NCBI GenBank assembly: GCA_014218235.1
Contig: CM024766.1
Span: 17,457,346 to 17,521,345 of the forward strand
Reading direction: 5' to 3'
DNA: 64,000 bases
DNA from: Colocasia esculenta
Lineage: Eukaryota; Streptophyta; Magnoliopsida; Alismatales; Araceae
The position numbers and the translations under genes are program-made. Every line of letters starts with the position of its first letter. Position 1 is the stretch's first letter. This document shows positions 45,726 to 58,322 of the stretch, one piece after another. The notes beneath the pieces are model-generated. The model saw only the letters and a list, made by a program, of their open reading frames with translations, was not told the origin of the DNA and made no database searches.

Positions 45726-46216
45726 TAGGATTTGACAGACAAAAAATGGAGAAGACGATTGAAGGCAGATAGTTGATTAATGTCGATCTTGCCATCTCTC
45801 AGCTTGAATCCTGGCCCGATAATTCCCAGACCTTTCACTTGGGCATCCTCAGAGTGAATCCCACTAAATCCGAAAGTCTTTACATTGAACAAAACTTTCA
45901 GCAACTCAGGTCTATTCTAATCAAAGTTCCCTTTACTGACGAAACTAGAGACCCATCTTCCTCTGTCTCATACACACAAAAAAGGCTTTTACCAAGTCCG
46001 GATAACTAACCTCTGAAAAGGTGGAAATTTCTGTCCACTGCATCTGATTGATCAACTCTACTATGCTGCTCATTCCACTTTTCCGCAGATTAGCTACATC
46101 TACTTCTTTGTTGCCACAGAGCTTCGTCTTCACAAATGTAAACCTCTCCTCTCCTCAGGAGTGAGGAACTCGGCGCTGTAGCCACCCAAACTGCCGGCGA
46201 TGATAGGAGCGGCCAT
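45726..46216 (-). pseudogene. Third ORF of SIRE(-), N-terminal part
   Basis: The start ATG is at 46216-46214 and the first 20 residues nearly match those of the 39891 protein. A frameshift near 46140 and another near 45960 break the frame; between them it reads KLCGNKEVDVANLRKSGMSS (45945-46133). At 45726 it is cut by the SIRE(+) insertion and resumes at 32662. Confidence 0.85.
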
Positions 46217-46572
46217 AGATTCAGGTGGGAAAGACAACGGAGGGTGGAGACGGAAGGTGAGGAGAAAGAATCCTCAGGAAATTTTGCGGAAGTAGGAGGA
46301 AGATTCGAATTTGCAGAGGATTGGGATGGAGTTGTTAGGGCATCGGCTCGAGCGGCAGGATAAAAGAGGGGAAAGTGGTAGACGATAAGGCACGAATCGT
46401 TCTGTCATCGATTTATGAATAAATTAATGCTACGTGGAAAGTGAGGCGCCAAGCGGCAGAGAAAACGACAAAAGGTTTGACTATTCAACTGGACTTCAAA
46501 GAGAGAGTGTTTACTACAATACAATTTGAATTTCTCTTGCTTATCGCCAAGGAGGGAAAAATTACTTTAATT
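46217..46572 (-). other. Spacer between pol and third ORF of SIRE(-)
   Basis: No supported frame. It corresponds to 39499-39890 in SIRE(+), but I see little sequence identity apart from the end next to the ATG. Confidence 0.65.
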
Positions 46573-47145
46573 CTAAAGCTTTAATGTGCCACCTGTAAGC
46601 AAACTTTTATCACAATTGCACATGCCTAATTCCCTTCTAAGAGATGTAAATCTCTCTTCAGGTAAGGCTTTGTGAAAATGTCTGCTAATTGGCCATTGTA
46701 TCAATAAAGATATTTCAATATTTCCATTTGCAACATGATCACGAATAAAATGATATCTAACCTCAATAGGTTTGGTCCTTGAGTGTTGAACTGGATTCTT
46801 GGTGAGATTAATGGCACTGGTGTTGTCACATAGCAACGGGATCGATTTGATATTTAATCCAAAGTCCTCAAGCTGTTGCTTTATCCATAAGAGTTGTGTG
46901 CAGCAACTTCCAGCAGCCACGTACTCAGCTTCAGATGTAGAGAGTGCTACTAAATTTTGTTTCTTTGAGGACCAAGATATCAAACACCCTGCAAGGAACT
47001 GGCAACAACCACTGGTGCTCTTTCTATCTAATTTACATCCAGCATAGTCAGCATCAGAGTAACCTACTAGGCTAATTTCACATTGTTTTGGATACCATAG
47101 ACCTAAATCATGAGATCTTGCTAGATATCTAAATATTCTTTTCAC
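46573..47145 (-). pseudogene. pol: RNase H of SIRE(-) pol
   Basis: It contains GYSDADYAGCKLDRKSTSG, STSEAEYVAAGS and LCDNTSAINL, the catalytic acidic residues of copia RNase H. Relative to SIRE(+) two nearby indels near 46690 garble about 14 residues before KALPEERF. It is separated from RT by a TGA at 47155-47157 that replaces a serine codon; the frame is otherwise the same. Confidence 0.88.
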
Positions 47146-47157
47146 AGAAATTAAATG

Positions 47158-49263
47158 TCATTCTTTAGGATCTGCCTGATATCGAGCACACATGCATACA
47201 CTAAATAGAATATCAGGTCTACTAGCTGTTAAATAAAGGAGTGAACCTATCATACCTCTGTAGATCTTTTGATCTACTTTCTTACCATCTTTGTCACTGT
47301 CCATTCTTGTTGATGTACTCATTGGTGTCGATAGTGGCTTGGTATTTTCGAATCTAAATTTCTTTAATAGTTGTTTTGTGTACTTAGCTTGACTGATGTG
47401 AGTTCCTTCCTTTCCTTGTTTGATTTGAAGTCCAAGGAAATAGTTGAGTTCTCCCATCATACTCATTTCAAATTCTCCTTGCATTAACTTTTCAAAGTAT
47501 TTGCAAAGAGATTCATCAGTAGAACCAAAAATGATATCATCTACATAGATTTGAACGAATATGATTTGTTTGACTTTTGACTTTATAAAAAGTGTACTAT
47601 CTACCTGACCTCTGCTGAAACCATTATTTAGAAGGAAAGAGCTAAGCCTTTCATACCAGGCTCTAGGTGCTTGCTTTAAACCATAGAGAGCCTTGTGAAG
47701 TTTGAAAACATGATTAGGAAATTCTGTGTCATCAAAGCCCGGAGGTTGTTCCACATAAACTTCCTCTTTTATAAAACCATTTAAGAAGGCGGATTTAACA
47801 TCCATTTGAAATAGTGTCAAGTTCAAATCAGATGCATATGCAAGTAATATTCTAATGGCCTCAAGTCTAGCTACAGGTGCATAGGTTTCATCGAAATCTA
47901 TACCTTCCTCTTGAGAATAGCCTTGAGCTACCAACCTGGCCTTGTTTCTTAAGATTGCACCAGTTTCATCCAGTTTATTTCTGAACACCCATTTGGTGCC
48001 AATGACTGGATGGTCTGATAGTCTAGGAACAAGGGACCATACTTGGTTTCTCTTGAATTGATTTAATTCATCTTGCATGGCTACTATCCAAGATTCATCA
48101 GAGAGAGCTTCATTGACTGTCCTAGGCTCTATCTGTGAAACAAAGGCTAAATAATCACAAGGAATAACATTACCTCTTGTTCTTACCCTAATGGATGGAT
48201 CACCAATGATATTTTCAGGTGGGTGATCTTTCTTGTATCTCCACTCCTTTGGAAGGTTTTCATGAGTAACTTCTTCTTGTTGTAATTCTTCCAGAGGTGG
48301 ATCATCCTTGTCCTCAATTGATGCATCCTTTAGTTTCTTGGATAGTTCTTCTGCATCATCATCGTCACTATCTACTTCCTTTCTCAAGGAAGGGTTAGTT
48401 TCATCAAAAATAATGTGCACAGATTGTTCAATCAACAAGGTACGTTTATTAAATACTCTGTTGCCTTTAGGTTTAGACGTATACCCCATGACGATGTCTT
48501 CATCTGATTTGGCATCCAACTTACCGATATCCCTTTTTCCATTGTTGTGAATGAAGCAAGGGCACCCAAAGGTTCTGAAGTGGCTGATCTGAGGCTTCTT
48601 TCCTTTGAATAGTTCATATGCAGTCTTCTTCAGGATTGGCCTGATCATTACACGGTTGATAATATAGCTTGCTGTATTGACTGCTTCAGCCCAAAAGTAT
48701 CTAGGCAGATCATATTCTGAGAGCATAGTTCTTGCCATGTCCAATAGGGTTCTGTTCTTCCTCTCAGCGATGCCATTCTGTTGAGGTGTCCTTGGTGCTG
48801 AGAAATTGTGCTCAATTCCCTGATCATCACAAAATCTAGAAAATTTCTCATTTTGAAATTCACCACCATGATCTGATCTGATAGACACAATGCTGAACTT
48901 CTGATCTTTCTGAACTTTCTTACTGAAGCTTACAAAACTTTCAAAAGTATCATCTTTATGCTCTAGGAATGATACCCATGTAAATCTTGAGTAGTCATCA
49001 ACTATGACAAATCCAAAATTCTTTCCTCCAAGACTGGTAGTCCTCATTGGCCCAAATAGGTCCATATGAAGGAGCTCTAAGGGTTTTGAGGTGGTCACCA
49101 CCGTCTTTGACTTGAAGGAGATCTTGGTGTGCTTACCTTTAGCACAAGGTTTACATACACTTTCCAACTTTGTACTGACCTTAGGTAGACCTTGCACAAG
49201 ATTCTTCTTTAGTAATTTTCTCATGCCATCTATGCTGCAGTGTCCAAGTCGTCTGTGCCATAA
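47158..49263 (-). pseudogene. pol: Integrase and reverse transcriptase of SIRE(-) pol
   Basis: The open part is 688 codons (47158-49224) with the HHCC end CKPCAKGKH, integrase core LLHMDLFGPM / IRSDHGGEFQN / NGIAERKNRTLL, the RT blocks LFQMDVKSAFLNGF, LYGLKQAPRAWYERL and YVDDIIFGS. It stays in one frame where SIRE(+) has two frameshifts, so it serves as the reference for them. It is bounded by nonsense codons at 49264-49266 and 47155-47157. Confidence 0.9.
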
Positions 49264-49683
49264 TTATGTGGATTTATTTTTATTTGCTGCCAGGCAAACA
49301 TTTTGAACCTTGAGTTCTTCAAGATAGAGCATATACAAATTCTTTTCTCTATTAGCTTCAAAGATGACTGTTCCATCCTTCAGTATACTGCACTTTGACT
49401 CTTGAAACTTGATCTGATGGCCTCTGTCGCACAGTTGGCTAATGCTGATGAGATTGTGCTTCAATCCTTTGACTAGTAGCACATCTTCTATGACTGTTTT
49501 TCCTTTGTTTTCCACAGAGCCATTGCCTATTACAATTCCTTTCCCATTATCTCCATAGGTAACTGTTCCATCTTCAGCTTGGAGATGAGAGAACAACTTC
49601 TGGTTTCCTGACATGTGTCTTGAGCACCCACTATCCAAATACCATTTGGATGCTCGAGGGTTATCCTGAAATAAAGACATCAA
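49264..49683 (-). pseudogene. pol: Protease of SIRE(-) pol
   Basis: The protease motif is WYLDSGCSRHMSGN, followed by the conserved VLLVKGLKHNLISISQLCDR. It begins at a tgatg overlap with the gag end (49678-49682), as in SIRE(+). It is closed by TAA at 49264-49266, just before the zinc site (LWHRRLGHC in SIRE(+)); the following pol is in the same frame. Confidence 0.88.
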
Positions 49684-51449
49684 GCTTTAGGTACCCAAAT
49701 TCTTTTGGGTCCTGATTGGTTAGTATCATTAACTTTATCTTTTAATATCCATTTTTATGTCTTGTTGGGCATGTAGTTATAATATGTCCTAACTTATTGC
49801 AGTGACTACAGCAGGATAACTTAGTCACTTTTTCTATGTATTTAAAATCAGCTTTGTATGTTATATCTTGTTCGGGTACAAATTTTGGTGTTGGATATGT
49901 TTTAGGATAGACCTTGGTTTCTTCATTATCTGGGGGTGTATATCCTAACCCATTTTTCTTCTTACCTGATCTCCTAGCACCTTTTAATATTAGAGAGTTT
50001 TTACCATTAGTAAATTTTTCTAGTGTGCTTGATAGTTTATTATTTCTTCATTTAAGTTCTCAATTTCTTTCCTTAATTCATCAGTACTTTCCTGTTTTTC
50101 TAGTTTAGTTATTTGTTCATTTTAACTTTTAGGTCTTCACATAACAGTTCATTTCTTCGTTTAAGTTCAATTATTTAACTTTCTAATTGTTCATTTTCTG
50201 ATTTTAGATCTGAGTTTGTATTTTCTATACAGACTATGTTTTTCTTACTTACTTTTAATAGTTTAGTTACTTCTTTATATTTTTCATAAAGTTCATTGAA
50301 AGCCTCTTCTAAACTATCGGAGTCTGAACCATTGCATGAATCAAAAGATGAGTCAGAAGTTACCTTTTCTTCAGTGTTTGCCATGAAAGCCAAGTGGGCT
50401 TTTTCTTCATCACTGCAGGAGCTTGACTCACTATCTGAGTCGCTACTGTTTTCCCATGCTACTACCATTGCTTTCTTTTTGAACTTTCTAAACTTCTTGG
50501 AACTGTCCTTCTTCCTGAATTCTGACTTCTTTAACTTAGGACACTCAGTCTTAATGTGTCCTGGCTTCTTACATTCGTAGCATATGGGTTCTCCTTTCTT
50601 CACTTCTTTTCCATCTGGTTTCTTGAAATCCTTATTCCTTTTGAAATACTTTCTACCAAATTGAGATTTCTTCTTTTTAGCCAAGATTTGCTGTAACCTT
50701 CTGGATAACATAGCTTCCTCATTTTCACTGTCTGCATTACTTTCACTTTCAGCTGAGCTTGCTTCTGGTGAATCTTCTTCAGCTTTTAAGGCGTTGGAGT
50801 GCTTCTTTCTGCTAGAGGACTCTCCTAGCCTTTCCATATTGATTTCATGGGCCATAAGGGACCCAATGAGTTTTTCTACAGACATTCTCTTTAGATCATT
50901 AGCTTCTTCTATTGCTGTGACTTTTGGAGTCCATGAGGACGGTAAGGATCTAAGTATCTTTCTTACCATATCTCCCATTTCATATACTTTCCCCAGGCTA
51001 GCCAGTCCATTTGTGATGTCAGTGAACCGGCTGAACATTTGGTTTATGGACTCACTTGATTGCATCTGAAATCTTTCATATTGAGTGACAAGAATATCAA
51101 TTCTTGTTTCCTTCACTTTGTCTGTGCCTTCATAAGTAATCCTGAGTTTTTCCCACATTTCCATTGATGATTTGCAGGCTGAAACTCTGTTGAATTCCTT
51201 CTTACTTAGAGCACAGTATAGGATACTCTTTGCTTTGCAATTCAGGGAAATCTTCTTCTTGTCATCATCTGTCCATTGTGCTTTCTCATTTGTGACTAAC
51301 AGATCACCTTCTTCTACTATGGACCAAATTTGATAGTCGTGTCCTTGTAAAAAGTATTCCATTCTGGTCTTCCAGTAAGGGTAATCTTCACCATCAAAGA
51401 GAGGGGGTCGGTTGACTGACTGACCTTCAAAATTAACTTGGGCTGCCAT
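49684..51449 (-). pseudogene. gag: gag of SIRE(-), C-terminal part decayed
   Basis: The first 424 codons (50175-51449) are open: capsid domain (LFDGEDYPYWKTRMEYFLQG), knuckle CYECKKPGHIKTEC, acidic Ser-rich part and start of the coiled coil. A TAA at 50175-50177 replaces a glutamine codon. The rest (49684-50174) contains the second knuckle region and the end WVPKA, with further indels. The start is 63 bases from the LTR as in SIRE(+). Confidence 0.88.
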
Positions 51450-51499
51450 GGATCTTTACTCTTCAGATCGTTGGATCCTTTCTTTGTCGAAGAGACTCG

Positions 51500-51511
51500 C
51501 TCTGATACCAC
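51500..51511 (-). promoter_or_regulatory. Primer binding site of SIRE(-), initiator tRNA-Met
   Basis: The minus strand reads tggtatcagagc directly after the 5' LTR end, identical to SIRE(+). Confidence 0.88.
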
Positions 51512-51512
51512 T

Positions 51513-53649
51513 TGTTGCCCTATTGACAAGCCCAGAGGGGGGTGAATGGGTCTTTTTAATTCAATCTAGGAAATACCTGAAACCATAAACAATCACACAA
51601 ACGATCTTCGAACTACGTTAGTTACTTGTTAGTTTAAATAACAATTATGCAATGAAGACAATCACACAACACAAGGATTATTCTGGTTCGGACTTCCTTT
51701 CCTTAGGAGTCCTACGTCCAGTCCCTGAGCAACAACTCAGGATTTCACTAACTAGGGTACAGTCCCCCTAAGGACGCTACTACACCCAGCTCAGCTGGTC
51801 TTCCTTCATACACGAAGGGAACAACACCCTGGATGCCACCAGGTCTTCCTTTACAACCAAAGGGAGCAACACCCTGGATACCACCAGGTCTTCCTTCACA
51901 CCCAAAGGGAATAGCACATAGAAGAATAAATGACTTTCACGCCCCTAGATCCAGCTTTTGATAAGAGAGGATCTGAAGCAACTAGAACTGAGAGCGAAGA
52001 GATTATGAGCAATTCACACTCTCAGAACTGAACAGGCTCTCTTAAGATTTTCACAAAACTAGTGGAGAGCAAGAGAGAAAAAGAGCAAAAAGAGAGTGAA
52101 GGATCTTGGCTCTCGTTTTTCTTCAGAAGAATTTGAAAGTAATCTCTGGATCGATCAATTCTCTATTCTTCTGTCTTGTATATATATATCTTCAATTTGA
52201 AATCTAGTCGTTGAAGAGATCGTTCTCTCTCTTTTGAGTAGCCGTTGGACTCAATGACAGATGTAGTCTTGGAAGCTTCCTGTCACAGTCTTTTGATCAC
52301 TTGAGCACGCAAAGAGATGAAATCTTCACAGATATCCGTTGGCTTTTATTTGTACAACGTTGTACCATGAAGCTACATCAAAGGTCTGCACAAATGTCAA
52401 ACTCAAACAGCAGACAGATAGGCTGTCTCTGATATCAGTCAACGTCAGTAGCAATAGTCAAGAAAATAGTAATGCAAACTGGCTTAAGTCTAAGGGACGT
52501 TATCAGAATAAGCATGATAAAGGAAGATATAGTCTGCATGTATGCAGAGATACGTTCAGATCTCATAAATGCAAAAGCGTCAGAGAGATGTCATCCTGGA
52601 TTTGACTGGTCAATGCTTTGAGATGAATAAGATATCAAGATATGAAATTGAAGACTATATGACTTATGAAATTGTTATGAGTTATAGCAAATCGTTCTAT
52701 AACAGAGGATAGAAGAAATCGTTATGAATCATGGCAAGTCATTTTGATTCTGAAGAAATCGATGTGAAACACTTAACAAATCGTTATGAAATTCAAGTCG
52801 TTATGAGAATACATAAATCGTTGTGAAACTCTTAACAAATCGTTGCACAAAGCAAGTCGTTATGAATCCTAAAGAAATCGTTGTGAGTCATGAACACTTA
52901 TCAAGTCGTTATGAACTCTTAAAGAAATCGTTGTGAGTCATGAACACTTATCAAGTCGTTATGAACTCTTAAAGAAATCGTTGCGGCTAGCAAGTCGTTA
53001 CGAGTTTCAAAGAAATCGTTACGAGAACTAAAGAAATCATTGCGGCTAGCAAGTCGTTACGAGTATCAAGGAAATCGTTACAAGAACTAAAGAAATCATT
53101 GTGCTTAGGAAGTCGTTACGAGTATCAAGGAAATCGTTACGAGAACTAAAGAAATCGTTGCGGCTAGCAAGTCATTACGAACTTCAAAGAAATCGTTGTG
53201 ATAACTTATGAAGTCGTTACAACAAGCAAGTCGTTGCGAGTTCTAAAGAAATCGTTATGATAACTTATGAAGTCGTTACAACAAGCAAGTCGTTGCGAGT
53301 TCTAAAGAAATCGTTATGATAACTTATGACGTCGTTACAACAAGCAAGTCGTTGCGAGTTCTAAAGAAATCGTTATGATAACTTATGAAGTCGTTACAAC
53401 AAGCAAGTCGTTGTGAGTTCTAAAGAAATCGTTATGAACTTCAACAGAAGTTGATATGGACTTAGAGAAAGCTCAGAGTAGTAATGCATACCTTTGTTGG
53501 CTTGTTTGACTTCGGTATTTTTCCTGTACTTAAGACTTATGAAATATTCAGCAGATATAATTGATAAATTCTTGTTTGGTTTTGTTAATCATCAAAATAT
53601 GTATATATATACAATTAATTAAAATTGTATGGGGACAGACTGATCATCA
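51513..53649 (-). repeat. 5' LTR of SIRE(-)
   Basis: This LTR is 2,137 bases. It matches 15713-17847 with scattered substitutions. The hairpin array is at about 51786-51908, the TATA-like run at 52179-52190 and the AACGA array at 52710-53458. It is followed by the duplication gcctc at 53650-53654. Confidence 0.94.
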
Positions 53650-53654
53650 GCCTC

Positions 53655-54333
53655 TATTTTTTTCTGTTCCTGCGTCTGAGAGCAGGATCACCTGAGATGT
53701 GTGTGTTGAGAGGTTTCCGGAGGTAATATTCTGTGTTTGATTTAGCAACATTAAAATTTTAGTTTATGAAATTTTCTGTTCGATCTTTTCGGAAGTTTCT
53801 GATTGATTTGTGAGCTGTGAAAGTGCTCGGGTGGTTGTAGAGAGTTAATGTTGCTTAATGTTCCTTCCCTAAGCTGTAGGGGTACAGTGGCTTGAGAAGT
53901 TTGCTGTTGAGATTTTGTTCTGTCATCCCTTCATTTTCTTGAGTTTCAAATCACTTTAAAGTTAGAGTCGCATCTTTGTGCAATCTTAGTTTGATCTCTA
54001 TTTCAGATTTCTGTCCATTTGCTTGATCCCTCAATTGAGAGGGTACAGTGATGTTAATTCTCTTTTAATACTCAATTCAGCTTGTCCTTTCATTGTGTTT
54101 GATCCGTCGAGTTGTGAGGGATTTGATTGGGGATGTTTACGGAATTAATTCAGAAACAGTTTCTTAAGTCGAACTTTATTCAGCTTCCCTGTGGAAATGA
54201 CCTGTTCTCACCATTGTGCTAGTTCTCTTTTTCTATTTTAAATCTGTGAGACAGTTTAGAGAAGGTGGGCTTGTTGATCTGTGCAAGGAACTCTAGACAA
54301 CGGAAGTGCACAAGCAACAATGCCGCGCGTTCA
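53655..54333 (+). repeat. 5' LTR of Athila-like element, second part
   Basis: This continues the Athila LTR after the SIRE insertion (T-rich R/U5). It ends at ttca 54333, three bases before the primer site. Both parts add up to an LTR of about 3.1 kb. The corresponding part of the right LTR is outside the window, so the end is set from the primer site only. Confidence 0.8.
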
Positions 54334-54336
54334 TCT

Positions 54337-54354
54337 TGGCGCCGTTGCCGGGGA
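54337..54354 (+). promoter_or_regulatory. Primer binding site of Athila-like element, tRNA-Asp type
   Basis: The sequence tggcgccgttgccgggga matches the tRNA-Asp-type site known from Athila elements. Confidence 0.85.
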
Positions 54355-55510
54355 GGCATTAGAGTTTGATTTAATTTTGCTTTTGAATTGATTTCATTTG
54401 CATTTGGGCTTTACATTGACTCGTTATTGGGCTTTCATTTCAGATTTGCACAAGGAGTGGAACTTGGAGATTGGGCTTGGCACTTGAAGCCCATTGGAGG
54501 GAGCTTGCTGAATTTTTTTTTAATTGCTTTTAATTCCGAATTTTAGATAGAAAGAGTGTGAGTGAACTTTGTAATGAGGCTTTGATGTATTCTCTGTGCA
54601 TGTACAGAGATTTCTTTCACGTTGGCATGTAATAATTGGCCTCTTGGTGGTTTGATTGGTTTGACATTAGTCTATAGTACCACTTCATATTTTCTTAGTT
54701 AAATTTCATTTCATTCAGTTAAAAAAATTAAATAGAAATTAAAAAATTCTAAAATCTAAATTTTTTTCCAAATCGCTCTTTCATGTTAGCCGTTTGTTTG
54801 TAAATAAAAATTTCATCTCTCAAGATTAGAATCCCATGTTTTAGCACATTCATCATCTTAATTGCCATTTGAATTTCATTTTCTTGCATTGAAGAGTGCG
54901 GGGGAAAGGTAAGTCTTCCATCTCTTGTTTCATGCATTAGACTTATCATTAGAAAACCTCTTGTTTGAACTTGTTTGTTGCACATCACATTTTTAAATGG
55001 GACTGCTTAAGGGCTTCACCCATTAGAATAAAAAGATAAGGTGAGGGATTTCATCACCCTTTCCTTTGCCCAAAAAATCACAAAAATTTTCCGCATTCTT
55101 GCATTTGCCTAAACTTTCAATAAAAACCAGTAGACTTGGCCTTAGGGTTCATAATTAGATTTGTTCTTTCTTAATTCTAAGACTTCTCTTTGAGTCTGGT
55201 GTCTAGGATTAGAGGTTAAAAAGCTTACACTTAAGTGAGTTAGAGGTTATTTAATTGGGTCCTTGCGAAAGCAAGGGGGGCCTCCCTCTACTCCACCTCT
55301 TACCTGGCCGGTACAAGAAGAGTTAGAATTGGATTTAAGCAAGCATAAATCTGATTTTGAGAAAAATAACATAAGTCCAAGGAACATTTAGAGTTTAGGA
55401 TAATTTGTTTTGAAAGTGTGTGATTGTTTGTGTTTGTCATAAAAAATTCAAAAATCAATAAAAATCTAAAAAAATTCAAAAATAATAAATAGAGGGCTTT
55501 TCATCTTTGC
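54355..55510 (+). other. Untranslated leader of Athila-like element
   Basis: An AT-rich leader of about 1.15 kb with no supported frame. It contains a purine-rich gcaaggggggcctccctc segment near 55271. A long leader before gag is usual in Athila. Confidence 0.7.
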
Positions 55511-56561
55511 ATGCTTGGTAGACGTTCCCAGAATTTAGATTTGGCCCAACCTATAGACGAGATTGAAAGATTTTTCCATAGGATGGCCAACCAAAACCAG
55601 AACCAAGTTGCTAGAAATTTAGAAGAGGCTGCACCCAGACAGATGAAGGAATACTTTATTCCTTCTAACTATCAACCTGCTACTTGTATCAGGCCGAAAA
55701 TTTCGGAAAATCATTTTGAGATCAAACCTGGAACCATTTAGATGTTTCCATCCTTTTATGGCAATCCCAATGAAGATCCTTATAGGCATATAGATGAGTT
55801 CCTAGAGATCTGTTCCACTGTAAGGATCCAAAACTTCACTGAAAATGCCTTAAGGTTGACCCTATTTCCATTCTCCTTAAAAGACAAGGCTAAACATTGG
55901 TTGGGAACCATAGGGAGAACCATCACAACATGGCCAGAAATGCAGCAGGAGTTTTTGAAGAAATTTTACCCGATTGGCCGAACAAACACCATGAGAAGAG
56001 CAATCACTGGATTTTCTCAACACCCGAAGAATTAATGCATGAATCATGGGAAAGACTAAAGGAGTTGCTTAGAAAATGTCCCCATCATGGTTTGTCGAGG
56101 TGGCAAATAGTTCAAGCTTTTTATGAAGGTTTAACTGAATCGAATAGACAAATGGTTGATGCTTCGTGTGGGGGAGCATTCATGACTAAGAGTGAGGATG
56201 AGGCATATAATCTTTTTGAAACATTGAGTGAGAACTCTATCAATCATGCCTCACTCTACTCTTATGAGAGAGCGTTAGGACCTATAAAGAAGGTAGGGAT
56301 GTATGAAGTAAGAGGAAGAGGGGAACCATACTCTAGGGTGAAGATCTGATAGCTAGACTTGACCAAAGATTGGAGCAGAAGTTGGAACAAAAATTCGATC
56401 AATTATTATCTTTGACTGGGCAAACCACACCCAAAATTTCTCAACAACCTGAAACTTGTGCTATGTGTGCTAGCCCAGCTCATCCCACCGATGCTTGTCC
56501 CACTACTGCCCAATTACCTCCTTTCATTCAGGAACAAGTCCAAGCTGCTCAAGGCTTCTAA
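55511..56561 (+). pseudogene. gag: gag of Athila-like element, broken
   Basis: The capsid domain is recognisable across three frames: FIPSNYQPATCIRPKI, then after a TAG at 55739-55741 FYGNPNEDPYRHIDEFLEIC and KDKAKHWLGTIGRTITTWPE (to 56035). After a frameshift it reads HESWERLKELLRKCPHHGLS (to 56349), then after another the nucleocapsid part with the knuckle CAMCASPAHPTDAC (56370-56561). The blocks match the retrotransposon gag family of Athila. It cannot make a full Gag. Confidence 0.87.
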
Positions 56562-56840
56562 AAACCCTCCTACGATCCATACTCTAACTCATACAATCCT
56601 GGTTGGAGAAATCACCCAAACTTTTCATGGAAAAATCAATCTGAACAAGTTTCCCAACCTGCCTTCAAGCAATCCATGTACGGTCAATCCTATCCCAATC
56701 AGAATTCGGGATTTGGCCAATCTTCTAACTCAAAACCTCCACAATTCCAAGGAAATCAAAATTCCAATCAATTTGCTCATACAAGTTTCCAACAACCTTT
56801 GTATTAACCATCACCTCCGCAACCTAATTGGGATGATAAA

Positions 56841-58322
56841 ATGAATCAACTCCAGAACATGATGGCGACTCTGTGCCAAACCGTGCAAAAACAACAAACT
56901 CAATATCAAACTCAAAATCAAAATTTTCAACAGAATTTGGCAAGGATAGAGTCTCAAATTGCTGATGTATGTCAAAGGAGGGAGACTGGTCAGTTACCAA
57001 GTCAAACCGTAGCAAACCCAAGAAACAACCCTCCTGGATTCTATCAGAACCAGCAATACCATCAAGCTCAGGGGTATAGACCACCACCTGCTAGACCAAA
57101 TGGTCCTCCACCACAGAACCCACAACAAGCTTTTGTTCAGAACATTCCTGCACCACAAAATCAAAACCAACCTACGCAACAGGATCATCCTCCTGCCCAA
57201 GCTAGGGGCCCGCTAGTAGAGAATGCAAAAACTGTGTCTACCTTAAGAAGTGGAAGAATCAGAACAAATCCTCACCCACACATGTCAAATGAGGATAAAG
57301 AAAATGAAAATGAAATTGAAATTGAAGAAGAGAGTGAAGAAAATGTTGAAAAAGAAAATTCCAAGGGAAAAGAGAAAATAATTGAAGAACCTCTAGACAA
57401 AACCAAGATGAGTGAAGACCCAAGCTGTTACATTCCAAGAGTCCCTTTTCCTGAAACTTTAAAGCCAAAATCCAAAAATAAACCAACTGGTAATGAAAAA
57501 CTCTTGGAACTATTTAAACAAGTTCACATCAACATTCCTCTCCTTGATGCTATCAAGCATGTGCCTGCCTATGCCAAATTCCTAAAAGAAATGTGTACTC
57601 CAAAACGTGAAGTGAGAAACAAAACTGAAACAATAATTCTCCCAGAAATTGTGAGTACCATTGTCTTAAACCAACTCCCTAAGAAGCTTAAAGATCCGAG
57701 CACTCCACTAATTCCTTGTACCATCGGTGGAGTCACTTTTAAGAGTGGCCTTTTAGATTTGGGAGCTAGTGTCAACCTCCTACCTTCTGCCATTTTTGAG
57801 AAATTCAAGTTAGGAGAGTTGAAACCCACTTCTGTTGTCCTCCAACTAGCTGATCAATCTGTTACCACTCCTAAAGGCCTAGTTGAGGACGTGATCGTAA
57901 AAATTAATGATTGTTACTTCCCTGCCGATTTCATCATTCTGGACATGAACACTCCCCAAGATTTAACCCAGTCCACCATCATCCTTGGTAGACCCTTTTT
58001 GGCCACAGCTAGAGCCAATATTGACTGTGCTACTGGGATGATGGATATATCATTTGGAGATAGGCGGGTTAGTATCAACATTTTTAGGGCATCTAGGCAC
58101 CATGACCTAGGAGAAAGTTGTCTAGTGGTAGATACCTTGGAAGAATCTTGTGTGGAAGAAATGGTAGACCAACCCTGTGCTCTAGGGTTTGAGGGAGAAG
58201 AAGAACAATTCAGTTCCATGTTGCATAATAATGAGCCATCATTTCATTTAGAGTGTCCTCCTAAGGTTGAGCTAAAACCACTCCCTGCTAATTTAAAATA
58301 CATCTTTCTTGGAGAGAAATGA
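56841..58322 (+). pseudogene. pol: Gag C-terminus and protease of Athila-like element
   Basis: A 493-codon frame in the same register as the knuckle. The first 130 residues are Gln/Asn/Pro-rich, then come an acidic Glu-rich run and the conserved PFPETLKPK and LFKQVHINIPLLDAIK blocks found before Athila proteases. The protease motif reads LLDLGASVNLLP near 57750, with DLG in place of the usual DTG/DSG, followed by IILGRPFLATARA. The frame closes at 58322 and RT continues in the next frame, offset by one base near 58310. Confidence 0.88.

Larger units (their letters stand above)
15713..53649 (-). mobile_element. SIRE-like Ty1/copia LTR retrotransposon on the minus strand, itself carrying two insertions
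   Basis: The element has LTRs at 15713-17847 and 51513-53649, a tRNA-Met primer site at the right end, a polypurine tract at the left end, and gag, pol and a long third ORF read leftwards. Domain order protease-integrase-RT-RNase H is copia. It is flanked by the exact duplication gcctc in the Athila LTR. Its third ORF is interrupted by a Tekay-like element (20529-31983) and a SIRE-like element (32663-45720). Without these and their duplications its length is about 13.4 kb. Gag and pol carry several nonsense codons and frameshifts. Confidence 0.94.
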
